Positions 1 to 7,291 of a stretch of 37,474 bases of DNA are shown here, piece by piece. How positions within the stretch are numbered: position 1 is the stretch's first letter; each line of letters begins with the position of its first letter. The DNA comes from Devosia sp. GTDB lineage: Bacteria; Pseudomonadota; Alphaproteobacteria; Rhizobiales; Devosiaceae. The notes under the pieces were generated by a model, which made no database searches, was not told the origin of the DNA, and worked only from the letters and a program-made list of their open reading frames with translations. The position numbers were made by a program, and so were the translations under genes. The DNA lies in contig JADGNE010000027.1 in NCBI GenBank assembly GCA_015234425.1, positions 1 through 37,474 on the forward strand, read 5' to 3'.

Positions 1-55
1 AGCCGGATATGCGTGGAGGCCAAGCCTCAGTTACACCACGCAGTGGGGCACGATC

Positions 56-98
56 AAAAGCCCGGAAGGATCGGACATAAAATCCAAGCTTTCCGGGC
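56..98 (-). terminator. Rho-independent terminator of the tRNA
   Basis: Just past the 3' end of the minus-strand tRNA, 8-bp arms (60-67 and 91-98, GCCCGGAA / TTCCGGGC) can pair, with a second short GGAT/ATCC pairing inside the loop. Read on the minus strand the hairpin is followed at once by TTTT. This fits an intrinsic terminator for the tRNA transcript. The loop is long for a terminator, so the call is moderate. Confidence 0.6.
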
Positions 99-105
99 GC
101 TAAAA

Positions 106-181
106 TGGTGGGCCCACCAGGACTCGAACCTGGAACCAGACCGTTATGAGCGGTCGGCTCTAACCATTGAGCTATAGGCCC
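106..181 (-). tRNA. tRNA with CAU anticodon, probably tRNA-Ile2 (lysidine-modified)
   Basis: On the minus strand a full 76-nt cloverleaf is readable. The 7-bp acceptor stem is GGGCCTA/TGGGCCC with one U-G pair. The D-arm begins AGCTC. The anticodon stem is GACCG/CGGTC around the loop CTCATAA, giving anticodon CAT. The T-arm is CCAGG-TTCGAGT-CCTGG, and the CCA end is encoded. A CAU anticodon can be elongator Met, initiator Met or Ile2. The perfect G1-C72 pair argues against initiator. The GG-rich acceptor and CTCATAA loop match bacterial Ile2, whose C34 is converted to lysidine by TilS to read AUA. The Met/Ile2 choice is from resemblance, not a score. Confidence 0.9.
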
Positions 182-275
182 CCGGTAGCCTCTTAGCAGG
201 GGCAGGGGCGGTGTCAAAGGGGTTGGTGGAAAAACTGCCAGCTTTTCCGGGGGCATGAGGGACTTTGCCGGGCAA

Positions 276-479
276 CTAGACAGTCTTCGACATACGTTGA
301 TAGGCGATCTTGGCGATGACATTGCCTTTGCCGATGGCCTCATTGGTCTTGATCGCCATCATCGAATTGGCCGTTGCCGAGAGCTGCTGTACGCGGGCAA
401 AGCCTTCCTTGCGGCGGGTCCGATGGTATTCCATCTGCTGCCAGCGGAACATCTGCGATATCTTGCCAATGCTTGCCAT
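276..479 (-). CDS. Small hypothetical protein, 67 aa
   Basis: I do not recognise this gene. It encodes a basic, helix-prone 67-residue protein with no signal peptide or membrane segment (begins MASIGKISQMFRWQQMEYHR). The frame has a stop eleven codons before the only ATG at 479, so the start is fixed, although no good ribosome-binding site precedes it. It lies 42 bp downstream of the LysE-family exporter gene on the same strand and upstream of the tRNA, so it may share the exporter's transcript. The composition, with Arg/Gln/Met mixed through predicted helices, looks more like real protein than the Pro/Arg/Ser-rich shadow frames of this GC-rich DNA. It could still be spurious. Confidence 0.5.
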   Translation of the reverse strand: MASIGKISQMFRWQQMEYHRTRRKEGFARVQQLSATANSMMAIKTNEAIGKGNVIAKIAYQRMSKTV

Positions 480-521
480 GAGCGAATTCTGGCAAGCAAA
501 GGTTGCGGCTTATTTAATGTG

Positions 522-1133
522 TCAGTGCTGGAAAACGACGAGGCCCGCGGCGCCGGCCATCATGGCGCCGGCGGTCTTGTTGAGACGGCCGAGGGCCTTT
601 TCGCTGCGGAACATTTCGCGGGCCGCCGAGGCGAGCCAGGCGTAGGCGCAGCCGACAATCAGCAGGCAGATCACGACGATTGCCGTCAGCTCGGCGAAGG
701 CGAGCGGGTTCATTTCCGCCAGCGGTACCACTGTGGGCAGAATGGCGAGGTAGAACACAATGGTCTTCGGGTTGCCCATAGTGAGCGAGAAGCCGGCGAG
801 GAAGGTCTTCAATGCGTCTTCGCTCTTCGGCTTCATCTGCTCGGAGCCCGGCTTGGCGCTCCAGAATTTCCACGCGATGTAGAGGAGATAGGCGGCGCCT
901 GCCCAGCGGACGATGACGAAGACCGGCGAGAAATAGGTGGCGATGGCGGCAAGGCCGAACACGGCAAAAAGGAAATAGACGAGGTCGCCGGCGAGGATGC
1001 CGAAGACCATGGGCATGGCGCTCTTGAAGCCGCCGCCGAGCGCTCGGGCCACAATTGCTGCCACGCCGGGGCCGGGCACCACCAGGGCAATGAGGTAGGC
1101 AATGGTGAAGGCGGTGAGCGTGAAGATGTCCAT
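522..1133 (-). CDS. LysE/RhtB family amino-acid exporter
   Basis: A 203-residue, very hydrophobic protein with about six membrane spans. The N-terminus carries the family hallmark of a first span followed by a PGPG motif (VVPGPGVAAIVARALGGG). A second hallmark near the middle reads GFSLTMGNPKTIVFYLAILP. Length and layout fit the LysE/RhtB family of the inner membrane, whose members export amino acids such as lysine, threonine, homoserine lactone or leucine. The substrate cannot be told from sequence. The ATG start at 1133 is the natural family start; only a weak GGAT-like site precedes it. It is divergent from the ABC-F gene with about 190 bp between. Confidence 0.9.
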   Translation of the reverse strand: MDIFTLTAFTIAYLIALVVPGPGVAAIVARALGGGFKSAMPMVFGILAGDLVYFLFAVFGLAAIATYFSPVFVIVRWAGAAYLLYIAWKFWSAKPGSEQMKPKSEDALKTFLAGFSLTMGNPKTIVFYLAILPTVVPLAEMNPLAFAELTAIVVICLLIVGCAYAWLASAAREMFRSEKALGRLNKTAGAMMAGAAGLVVFQH

Positions 1134-1205
1134 GGAAGCGGATCCGGCGGCGTCGTGGCGGGCGATATCCCTACTCCGGTACGCCTCAATTTGCCAGAGG
1201 GCCGG

Positions 1206-1233
1206 TTGACGCGCGGCCCGGGTGCGCTAATTA
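1206..1233 (+). promoter_or_regulatory. Candidate sigma-70-type promoter for the ABC-F gene
   Basis: TTGACG at 1206-1211 is separated by 16 bp from TAATTA at 1228-1233. This is a good -35 and a fair -10 in otherwise very GC-rich DNA, lying about 90 bp before the ABC-F start codon. It is read by eye only. Confidence 0.4.
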
Positions 1234-1323
1234 TGAGGGACCGCAACTCGACCGGATGGTGCCCAATGGACCGTATCTCCACCGCAATGCCGACCTGCCT
1301 TGCCACTGGAGATTTTTCGATCC

Positions 1324-2910
1324 ATGCCCTTTTCCGTCACGATTTCGCAGCTGTCCTATACCGGGCCTGACGGCCAGACACTCTTTTCCAATCTTGACCT
1401 GACATTCGGCCCAGGGCACACAGGCCTTGTGGGGCGAAATGGCGTGGGCAAGACCACTCTGTTGCGCCTTATCGCCGGTGAATTGACGCCGAGTAGCGGG
1501 TCAATCGCCATGTCCGGGCGGCTCGGCGTATTGCGTCAGCAGGTGCAGCCAGCCGAGGGCGAAACCATAGCGGACCTTTTCGGCGCGCGGGCGGGGTTGG
1601 CGTTGCTGGACAAAGCGATGGTCGGCTCGGCCAGTGTCGATGAACTGGCCGAAGCGGACTGGACGCTCGAGGCGAGGCTATCGGCAGCGCTCGAGACGCT
1701 TGGCCTGCCGGTTGGACCGGAAACGCTACTCTCGACGCTGTCAGGCGGCCAACGGACGCGGGCGGCACTGGCCGCACTGGTGTTTGCCGAGCCGGATTTG
1801 ATCCTCCTCGATGAGCCGACGAATAATCTCGATGCGGATGGGCGTCTGGCGGTGGCGGACATGCTCGCCGGGTGGCGGGGGGCAGCGATCGTCGTCAGCC
1901 ATGATCGCAATCTGCTCGAGCAGGTGGATGCGATTGTCGAGGTGACCAGCCTTGGCGCCAGGACCTATGCCGGCGGCTGGAGCCAATATCGGGAACGACG
2001 GGCGCTGGAACTGCAGGCGGCCGAGCACGACCGGGACTTTGCCGAGCGGCAGGTGCGGGAGGTTGCGCGAAAGGCCCAGGACGCGCGGGAGAAGCAGGCG
2101 CAGCGCGATGCTGGCGGGCGGCGCAAGGCGGCCAAGGGGGATGCGCCGAAAATCCTGCTCGGTGGCCTAAAGCGACGCGCCGAGGAAACGGCCGGGGGAT
2201 TGGATACGCTGGCGGAAAAACAGGCCGAGAGTGCGCAGGAGCAGGCTCGAGCCGCGCGGGAGCGGATCGAAATCCTGACCCCGTTCGCAGTGAAACTGGC
2301 GCCGACGCATCTGCCGCGCAGCAAGATGGTGCTGCGGGCGGTGGGGCTGATCGGTGGGTATCAGTCCGGACGACCGGTTATCCGCGATATGTCGTTTGAG
2401 ATCGTCGGGGCCGAGCGGGTGGCGATCACCGGCGACAACGGGAGTGGGAAGACGACGCTGCTCAAGTTGCTCACTGGCGGTCTCGCACCGACTGCGGGGA
2501 GCGTGCAGATCGGCGGGCCCTTTGCCCTGCTCGACCAGCAGGTGGGCCTTCTCAGGCGGGAGGACAGCATCGTCGACAATTTCCGGCGGCTTAACCCCGA
2601 GAGCACGGAGAATGACTGTCGGGCGCTGTTGGCGGCATTCAGCTTTCGCGCGGATGCGGCGCTTCAGGTCGTAGGGACGTTAAGCGGCGGGGAAATGCTG
2701 CGGGCGGGGCTCGCCTGCGCGGTTGGCGGGAAGACACCGCCCATCCTGCTGGTGCTAGACGAGCCCACCAACCATCTCGACATCGAAGCGATTGAGAAAA
2801 TCGAGGCGGGATTACGCGCCTATGACGGGGCGCTGCTGGTGGTGAGCCATGACCGGGCGTTCCTCGATAATATCGGGATCACACGGGAGGTTCGGCTGGG
2901 GGAAGACTAG
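1324..2910 (+). CDS. ABC-F family ATPase (duplicated ATP-binding cassette)
   Basis: The 528-residue protein has two ATP-binding cassettes and no membrane domain, the plan of ABC-F proteins, which act on ribosomes in translation or antibiotic protection. The first cassette has Walker A GRNGVGKTT (about residues 37-45), signature LSGGQ (about 139) and Walker B/D-loop LLDEPTNNLD. A charged interdomain linker of about 100 residues follows. The second cassette has Walker A GDNGSGKTT (about 370), signature LSGGE (about 453) and LVLDEPTNHLD. I start at the ATG at 1324, which has CTGGAG 12 nt upstream; an in-frame TTG at 1300 would add eight residues. The gene ends in a 4-bp tail-to-tail overlap with the DUF4037-like gene. 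Whether it is Uup-, EttA- or resistance-like cannot be decided. Confidence 0.92.
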   Translation: MPFSVTISQLSYTGPDGQTLFSNLDLTFGPGHTGLVGRNGVGKTTLLRLIAGELTPSSGSIAMSGRLGVLRQQVQPAEGETIADLFGARAGLALLDKAMVGSASVDELAEADWTLEARLSAALETLGLPVGPETLLSTLSGGQRTRAALAALVFAEPDLILLDEPTNNLDADGRLAVADMLAGWRGAAIVVSHDRNLLEQVDAIVEVTSLGARTYAGGWSQYRERRALELQAAEHDRDFAERQVREVARKAQDAREKQAQRDAGGRRKAAKGDAPKILLGGLKRRAEETAGGLDTLAEKQAESAQEQARAARERIEILTPFAVKLAPTHLPRSKMVLRAVGLIGGYQSGRPVIRDMSFEIVGAERVAITGDNGSGKTTLLKLLTGGLAPTAGSVQIGGPFALLDQQVGLLRREDSIVDNFRRLNPESTENDCRALLAAFSFRADAALQVVGTLSGGEMLRAGLACAVGGKTPPILLVLDEPTNHLDIEAIEKIEAGLRAYDGALLVVSHDRAFLDNIGITREVRLGED

Positions 2911-3975
2911 CTCAGTACCCGCCGCATGATTTTCTGGGACAGATCGGCGTCTTCTGCGACCGGGGTTGAATCGATCACCTGGTCGAAGGAGCCGAGAATG
3001 GACAGGTTCTTCACGGTCGGGTCGGTGATCGCACCCATGAGGGCGGCGACGGCGTCATCGACATTGAGGGTGGCGAAGGGGCGCTCGTGATAGGGGCCAA
3101 TGACAGGCTCGAAAGGGGCGATGCCGAGCCGGTTTTGGGTATGGGCGAGTTCGCGATAGGCGGCGGCAAGGGCCTCGCCGCGGGGCTGCCATTCTGTGGC
3201 GCCGAGCGCCGACTGCAGATGCGGCGTCAGGCGGGCGGCGATGGGGAGACGTTCAAAGGCGCTGCCGAGCCATTTGGCATAGGGGGCGTATTGGCGCTCG
3301 AGCAGGAAGCCAATACGCATGATATCGCGCGCCAGCCGGGCGGCGATTATGCGTGAGCCCAAATCGTCGCCGACCTGTCCGGTGCGGCCAACAAAGGCCT
3401 GTTCCTCAGCGATGCGCCGCCACTGGCAGGCGAGCTTATAGAGCCAGACATCGTGCGGGAAATAGGCAAATCGCTCTCGCGCCCGGGTGAGCCTGCCGTC
3501 GTCGTCGTGGAAGACGGCGCCAGCGGTGAAGGCGAGGAGTTTCTGCTCGGCGAACCCGAGCCACTGAAGTGGTGTGAGTGTATCGACCGAGGGGGTGGCG
3601 AAATGGGCGTCGAGGCGGGCTTCGAGCGTGTGGATCTCGAGGCCATGGGTCGATGGCGCCCAGAGAGCCGGGGCCGCTTACCGCGGGATGAGGACGGCTG
3701 CGCCAACCGATGGGTTCGCCGAGATAGGTTTTCGGGGCCATGGCGGTGAAGGCGTCAACCAGCCTGCGGGCGTGAGTGGCGAAATCGTCGGCGGTGACGA
3801 TGAGGTGGACGCGCGGGCCCCAATTGTGGTCGCGGGAGGTTTCGTCGTCGAAGCCGAGGAGTTCCGAGCCATAGCCGATTAGGGCGGCCGCGTGGGACAA
3901 GTCGGGGGCAGTGGTAGCGAGCCAGGGTCGCACAATGTCGGCGTAGAAGCGGCGCGATAATTCTATGCCCTGCAT
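2907..3975 (-). pseudogene. DUF4037-like protein gene, split by a one-base frameshift
   Basis: Two overlapping minus-strand frames make one protein. The first frame starts at the ATG at 3975 (MQGIELSRRFYADIVRPWLA; GGGAG lies just upstream) and is sensible down to about 3660 (GWRSRPHPAVSGPG). The second frame is open from 3677 to the stop at 2907 and carries the rest (GLEIHTLEARLDAHFATP ... YFPHDVWLYKLACQWRRIAEE). The join falls within about 40 bp next to a four-G run at 3670-3673, and total length is 3n+1, as expected for one inserted base. Repaired, the protein is 355 residues and resembles DUF4037 proteins, a nucleotidyltransferase-like family of unknown role (GYGSELLGFDDETSRDH motif). Either the gene is a recent pseudogene or the sequence has a homopolymer error. 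The family name is from memory. Confidence 0.75.
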
Positions 3976-4055
3976 CAACTGCCCCGCTCCCTAAGGTTGG
4001 GGATAGAGTTTCTGGATACCGGGCTTGGGTCAAGCGTGGAGGCTTCCCCTCCTAG

Positions 4056-4079
4056 CCTCCCCCTTGAGTAAGGGGGAGG
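4056..4079. repeat. Intergenic palindrome (CCTCCCCC...GGGGGAGG type)
   Basis: Perfect 10-bp arms, CCTCCCCCTT at 4056-4065 and AAGGGGGAGG at 4070-4079, flank a 4-bp loop in the gap between the DUF4037-like gene and the nucleoside hydrolase gene. A closely similar hairpin occurs at 31561-31598 and related ones at 29797-29819 and 29853-29873, so this is a dispersed element rather than a private terminator. No T-run follows it in the nucleoside hydrolase direction. Confidence 0.65.
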
Positions 4080-4114
4080 GACAGATCGGTGATTGGGACG
4101 GACTGAATGTCCGA

Positions 4115-5056
4115 TCAGGGCAGGCGAGCGAGGCGTTCGGTGAGGAGTTTGAAGAAGCCCTCGGCGTCGCCGCTGCGCAGGAAGGTGGCGTTATGCGGCT
4201 TGCCGGTCACGTGCCAGTAGTCGGCGACGGTCATGCCAATGGTGAGCTCGCTCGCCGTTTCGATGGCGACGTGGCAGGCGCGGCCTTCAAACAGGCTTGG
4301 CTGGAGCAGGTAGGCGATGACGGTCGGATCGTGGAGCGGCGCGCCGGCCCAGCCGTATTTCTTGAGGTCAAAGCCTTCCGAGAAGGTCAGCATGTCGTAG
4401 ACCGCCTGGCCCGAGCGGTTGCCGAGGCCCTTGATGGCAGCGAGGCGCTCGGGCGTCGACTGGATCATATGGGTGACGTCGAGCGGCTGAATAACGATCG
4501 GGATGCCGGAGCGCAGCACGATGTCGGCGGCTTCGGGATCGACATAAATGTTGAATTCGGCGGCCGGGGTGATGTTGCCGACCTCGAAATAGGCGCCACC
4601 CATCATCACCAGCTCCTGGACCCGCTCGGCGATACGCGGCTCCTTGACGAGGGCCATGGCGATGTTGGTCAGTGGCCCGAGGGTGCAGAGGGTGATCGTA
4701 CCAGGCTCGGCCGCCATAAGCGTATCGATGATGTAGTCGACGCCGTGCTGGGCCTGTAGTGGAATGGTGGGATCGGGCAGCACGGGGCCGTTGAGGCCAG
4801 TGTCGCCATGGACATGCTCGGCGGTGACAAGGTCGCGGCGCATCGGGCGCGCGCAGCCGGCATAGACCGGAATATCGTGACGGCCGGAGAGTTCGACGAT
4901 CTTGCGGGCATTATTGGCGTTGTGGTGGAGGCCAACATTGCCGGCGACGGCAACAATGCCCAGCACGTCCAGCTCCTCTGGGGAGGCCAGGGCGAGAAGA
5001 ATGGCGACGGCATCGTCCTGACCGGGATCGGTGTCGATAATGATCTTGCGGGGCAT
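4115..5056 (-). CDS. Inosine/uridine-preferring nucleoside hydrolase
   Basis: A 313-residue protein that opens with the family's calcium- and ribose-binding signature DTDPGQDDA (residues 8-16). It continues with GPLTNIAMAL in the middle and LHDPTVIAYL near the end, both expected in nucleoside hydrolases, which split the N-glycosidic bond of nucleosides to give free base and ribose for salvage. No signal peptide is seen, so it is probably cytoplasmic. The start is the ATG at 5056, giving MPRKIIIDTDPG and preceded by AAGGA at about 8 bp; a longer frame exists upstream but is not protein-like. It is divergent from the antiporter gene across about 230 bp. Base preference cannot be inferred. Confidence 0.93.
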   Translation of the reverse strand: MPRKIIIDTDPGQDDAVAILLALASPEELDVLGIVAVAGNVGLHHNANNARKIVELSGRHDIPVYAGCARPMRRDLVTAEHVHGDTGLNGPVLPDPTIPLQAQHGVDYIIDTLMAAEPGTITLCTLGPLTNIAMALVKEPRIAERVQELVMMGGAYFEVGNITPAAEFNIYVDPEAADIVLRSGIPIVIQPLDVTHMIQSTPERLAAIKGLGNRSGQAVYDMLTFSEGFDLKKYGWAGAPLHDPTVIAYLLQPSLFEGRACHVAIETASELTIGMTVADYWHVTGKPHNATFLRSGDAEGFFKLLTERLARLP

Positions 5057-5288
5057 GAAGGGTCCTTGAGCGGCAGAAGTCTTTTTCTGGGACGAGCGAT
5101 GCCTCTGGATGGCGCTGGCGCGTCGTGATGGGCGAAGATTCCCCAAATCCGCCCATTTGTCACCGTGTTCTGATCTCTCCCCGCCGTTCACCACGCGCGA
5201 CCCACAAAAAGCGACGGGCAGACATGCGGCAGATTTTCTTGACGCGCGCGCTCCGTGGTCACAGTTTCGGTCTTCCAAGGAGTATGCG

Positions 5289-7130
5289 ATGGCCCAAGAC
5301 CTGGTGGAGACTGTTTCTCACGCAGCAGGGGGAGGGGTCGACCTCCTTCCCGTGGTGATCCTGTTGGGGGCGGCGGCCGTAGCGGTGCCGCTGTTCCGGC
5401 GGCTGGGCCTCGGCTCGGTGCTGGGATATCTGGCGGCGGGCGTGCTGCTCGGCCCTTCCGGCTTTGACGGGGTGACGGACCCATCGGCGGTGCTGCACCT
5501 GGCCGAACTCGGCGTCGTCATGTTCCTCTTCATCATCGGGCTCGAAATGGAGCCCTCCCGCCTCTGGGCGCTGCGGCGGCAGATCTTTGGGCTTGGGGTG
5601 ATCCAGGTCGGGGTCTGCGGACTGCTGCTGACCGGGGTCGGCATGATGCTCGGCTTTGCGCCGGTCGTATCCTTCGTGTTCGGCATGGGTTTTGTGCTCA
5701 CCTCGACCGCTATCGTCATGCAGATGCTGGGCGAACGGGGCGAACTGGGGAGCGAAAGCGGCCAGAAAATGGTCTCGATCCTGCTGCTCGAAGACCTCGC
5801 CATCGTGCCGCTCCTGGCCATCGTGGCGCTCTTGGCGCCGGGCGCAGGGGATACCAGTTCTCTGACCCGCATCTTGTCCATAGGCCTCGCCATCGGAGCG
5901 GTGCTGTTGCTGATCTTCCTCGGCCGACGGATCATGAATCCGTTCTTTGCCGTGCTCGCCGCCGCCAAGGTCCGCGAGCTGATGACGGCAGGAGCGCTGC
6001 TGGTCGTGCTCGGCGCGGCGCTGCTGTTCCAGGCGGCGGGCCTCTCCATGGCCATGGGGGCGTTTCTTGCCGGCGTGCTGCTCTCGACGTCGACGTTCCG
6101 TCATCAGCTCGAGGCTGACGTCGAGCCATTTCGCGGGCTGCTGCTGGGCCTGTTCTTTCTTGCGGTCGGCATGTCGCTGGAACTCAGCGTTGTGGCCGAA
6201 AACTGGCAGGTGATCGCCGCCGGCGTGGTTGCGGCCATGCTGGTCAAGGGCGTCGCCATCTACATCATCGCTCGACTGCTGCGGTCGAGCCATGGCGAGG
6301 CCATGGAGCGGGCGGTGCTTATGGGGCAGGGCGGCGAGTTCGCTTTCGTGCTCTACACCACGGCCGTGAGCGCGGGGCTGATCGATGGGCCATCCAACGC
6401 CATTTTCACCGCGACTGTGATCCTCTCCATGGTGCTGACGCCCCTGTTGGTCATCCCGATGCGGCGGCTGATGCCGAAGAAGACGATGTCGATGGACGGG
6501 ATCGAGGAGGTCAACGGCCTCAGCGGACGCGTTTTGCTGATCGGGTTCGGGCGGTTCGGGCAGATCGCCAGCCAGCCGCTGCTCGGTCAGGGACACCAGA
6601 TCTCGATCATCGACAATGATGTCGAGATGATCCGGGCGGCATCGCAGTTCGGTTTCAAGGTCTATTATGGCGATGGAACCCGGCTCGATGTGCTGCATGC
6701 CGCCGGGGCAGACCGGGCCGAAATGGTGCTGGTCTGCGTCAACGACGCCAAGGCAACGACGCTGATCGCCGAGCTGATCCGGGATCATTTTCCGCTGGTC
6801 AAGGTGATGGCACGCGCCTTCGATCGGGGCCACGCCATCGAACTGCGCGAGATCGGTGTCGAGTATGAACTGCGCGAAACCTTCGAATCGGCGGTGCGGT
6901 TCGGGGGGCAGGCGATCCGCATCCTGGGCGCCAGCGAAGTCGAAATCGACGATGCCATCGAAGGGGTCCGCAACCGTGACCGGATGCGGTTCGAGGCGCA
7001 ATTGCTGGGCGATCTGCGCCAGCAGGATTTGTTGATCTCCAACGCGATAGACCAGGCTAGGGAGAGTGGCGTCGAGGTCGACCCCAACGCTGCGGAGGCA
7101 AGTGCCAAGGCCAGCACAGAGCCCCATTGA
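5289..7130 (+). CDS. KefB/KefC-type CPA2 monovalent cation:proton antiporter
   Basis: The 613-residue protein has a Na+/H+-exchanger-type membrane domain of about 12 spans (residues 20-385) followed by a cytosolic RCK/TrkA-N domain (from about 410). The latter shows the nucleotide-binding loop IGFGRFGQ, then an acidic strand end SIIDND and VYYGDGTRLDVL. This is the architecture of KefB/KefC potassium-efflux antiporters, which exchange K+ (or Na+) for H+ at the inner membrane under ligand control of the RCK domain. A short acidic tail follows. The ATG at 5289 has AAGGAG seven bases upstream, which decides it over the longer open frame from 5109. It ends in a nested terminator, so it is probably monocistronic. 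No KefF/KefG-type partner gene is adjacent. Confidence 0.93.
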   Translation: MAQDLVETVSHAAGGGVDLLPVVILLGAAAVAVPLFRRLGLGSVLGYLAAGVLLGPSGFDGVTDPSAVLHLAELGVVMFLFIIGLEMEPSRLWALRRQIFGLGVIQVGVCGLLLTGVGMMLGFAPVVSFVFGMGFVLTSTAIVMQMLGERGELGSESGQKMVSILLLEDLAIVPLLAIVALLAPGAGDTSSLTRILSIGLAIGAVLLLIFLGRRIMNPFFAVLAAAKVRELMTAGALLVVLGAALLFQAAGLSMAMGAFLAGVLLSTSTFRHQLEADVEPFRGLLLGLFFLAVGMSLELSVVAENWQVIAAGVVAAMLVKGVAIYIIARLLRSSHGEAMERAVLMGQGGEFAFVLYTTAVSAGLIDGPSNAIFTATVILSMVLTPLLVIPMRRLMPKKTMSMDGIEEVNGLSGRVLLIGFGRFGQIASQPLLGQGHQISIIDNDVEMIRAASQFGFKVYYGDGTRLDVLHAAGADRAEMVLVCVNDAKATTLIAELIRDHFPLVKVMARAFDRGHAIELREIGVEYELRETFESAVRFGGQAIRILGASEVEIDDAIEGVRNRDRMRFEAQLLGDLRQQDLLISNAIDQARESGVEVDPNAAEASAKASTEPH

Positions 7131-7160
7131 TGCCGCTTTGCGGTATTTTTTGGGGCTTTT
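7120..7160 (+). terminator. Nested Rho-independent terminator after the antiporter gene
   Basis: An inner hairpin CCGC-TTT-GCGG (7133-7143) is followed by a T-run at 7146-7151. An outer 7-bp stem AGCCCCA/TGGGGCT (7120-7126 with 7151-7157) is followed by TTTT. The outer left arm overlaps the last codons of the antiporter gene. Either hairpin could end its transcript and separate it from the glycogen operon. Confidence 0.7.
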
Positions 7161-7210
7161 CGATGCTGAAATTAAGTGCAAGAGTGTTCCTGTCCGAGGG
7201 GAACATCGTC

Positions 7211-7291
7211 ATGAAAACTGGATTGCGATATGCCGCAAAAGCCGATCGTCTACGATGCTCCAATCCACGAGCCCCGTGCCATTACTGTTGA
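7211..7291 (+). other. Possible 26-codon leader ORF overlapping the glgP start
   Basis: An ATG at 7211 has GAGG (7196-7199) eleven bases upstream, the only ribosome-binding-like site ahead of the operon. It opens a 26-codon frame (begins MKTGLRYAAKADRLRC) that ends in TGA at 7291, passing over the glgP ATG at 7230 in another frame. The peptide resembles nothing I know. It may be chance, or ribosomes loading here may feed glgP. Confidence 0.25.

Noticed and set aside
255..1370. 371-codon plus-strand frame over the exporter gene
   Set aside because: Gly/Glu/His-rich antisense of the LysE-family gene; no domain.
3347..3706. 119-codon minus-strand frame in the middle of the DUF4037-like gene
   Set aside because: Ser/Pro/Arg-rich third frame; the real reading uses the other two frames joined by a one-base shift.
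5259..7181. 640-codon open frame on the minus strand opposite the antiporter gene
   Set aside because: His/Gln/Asp/Arg-rich composition with no membrane or domain pattern; it mirrors the codon bias of the real plus-strand gene.
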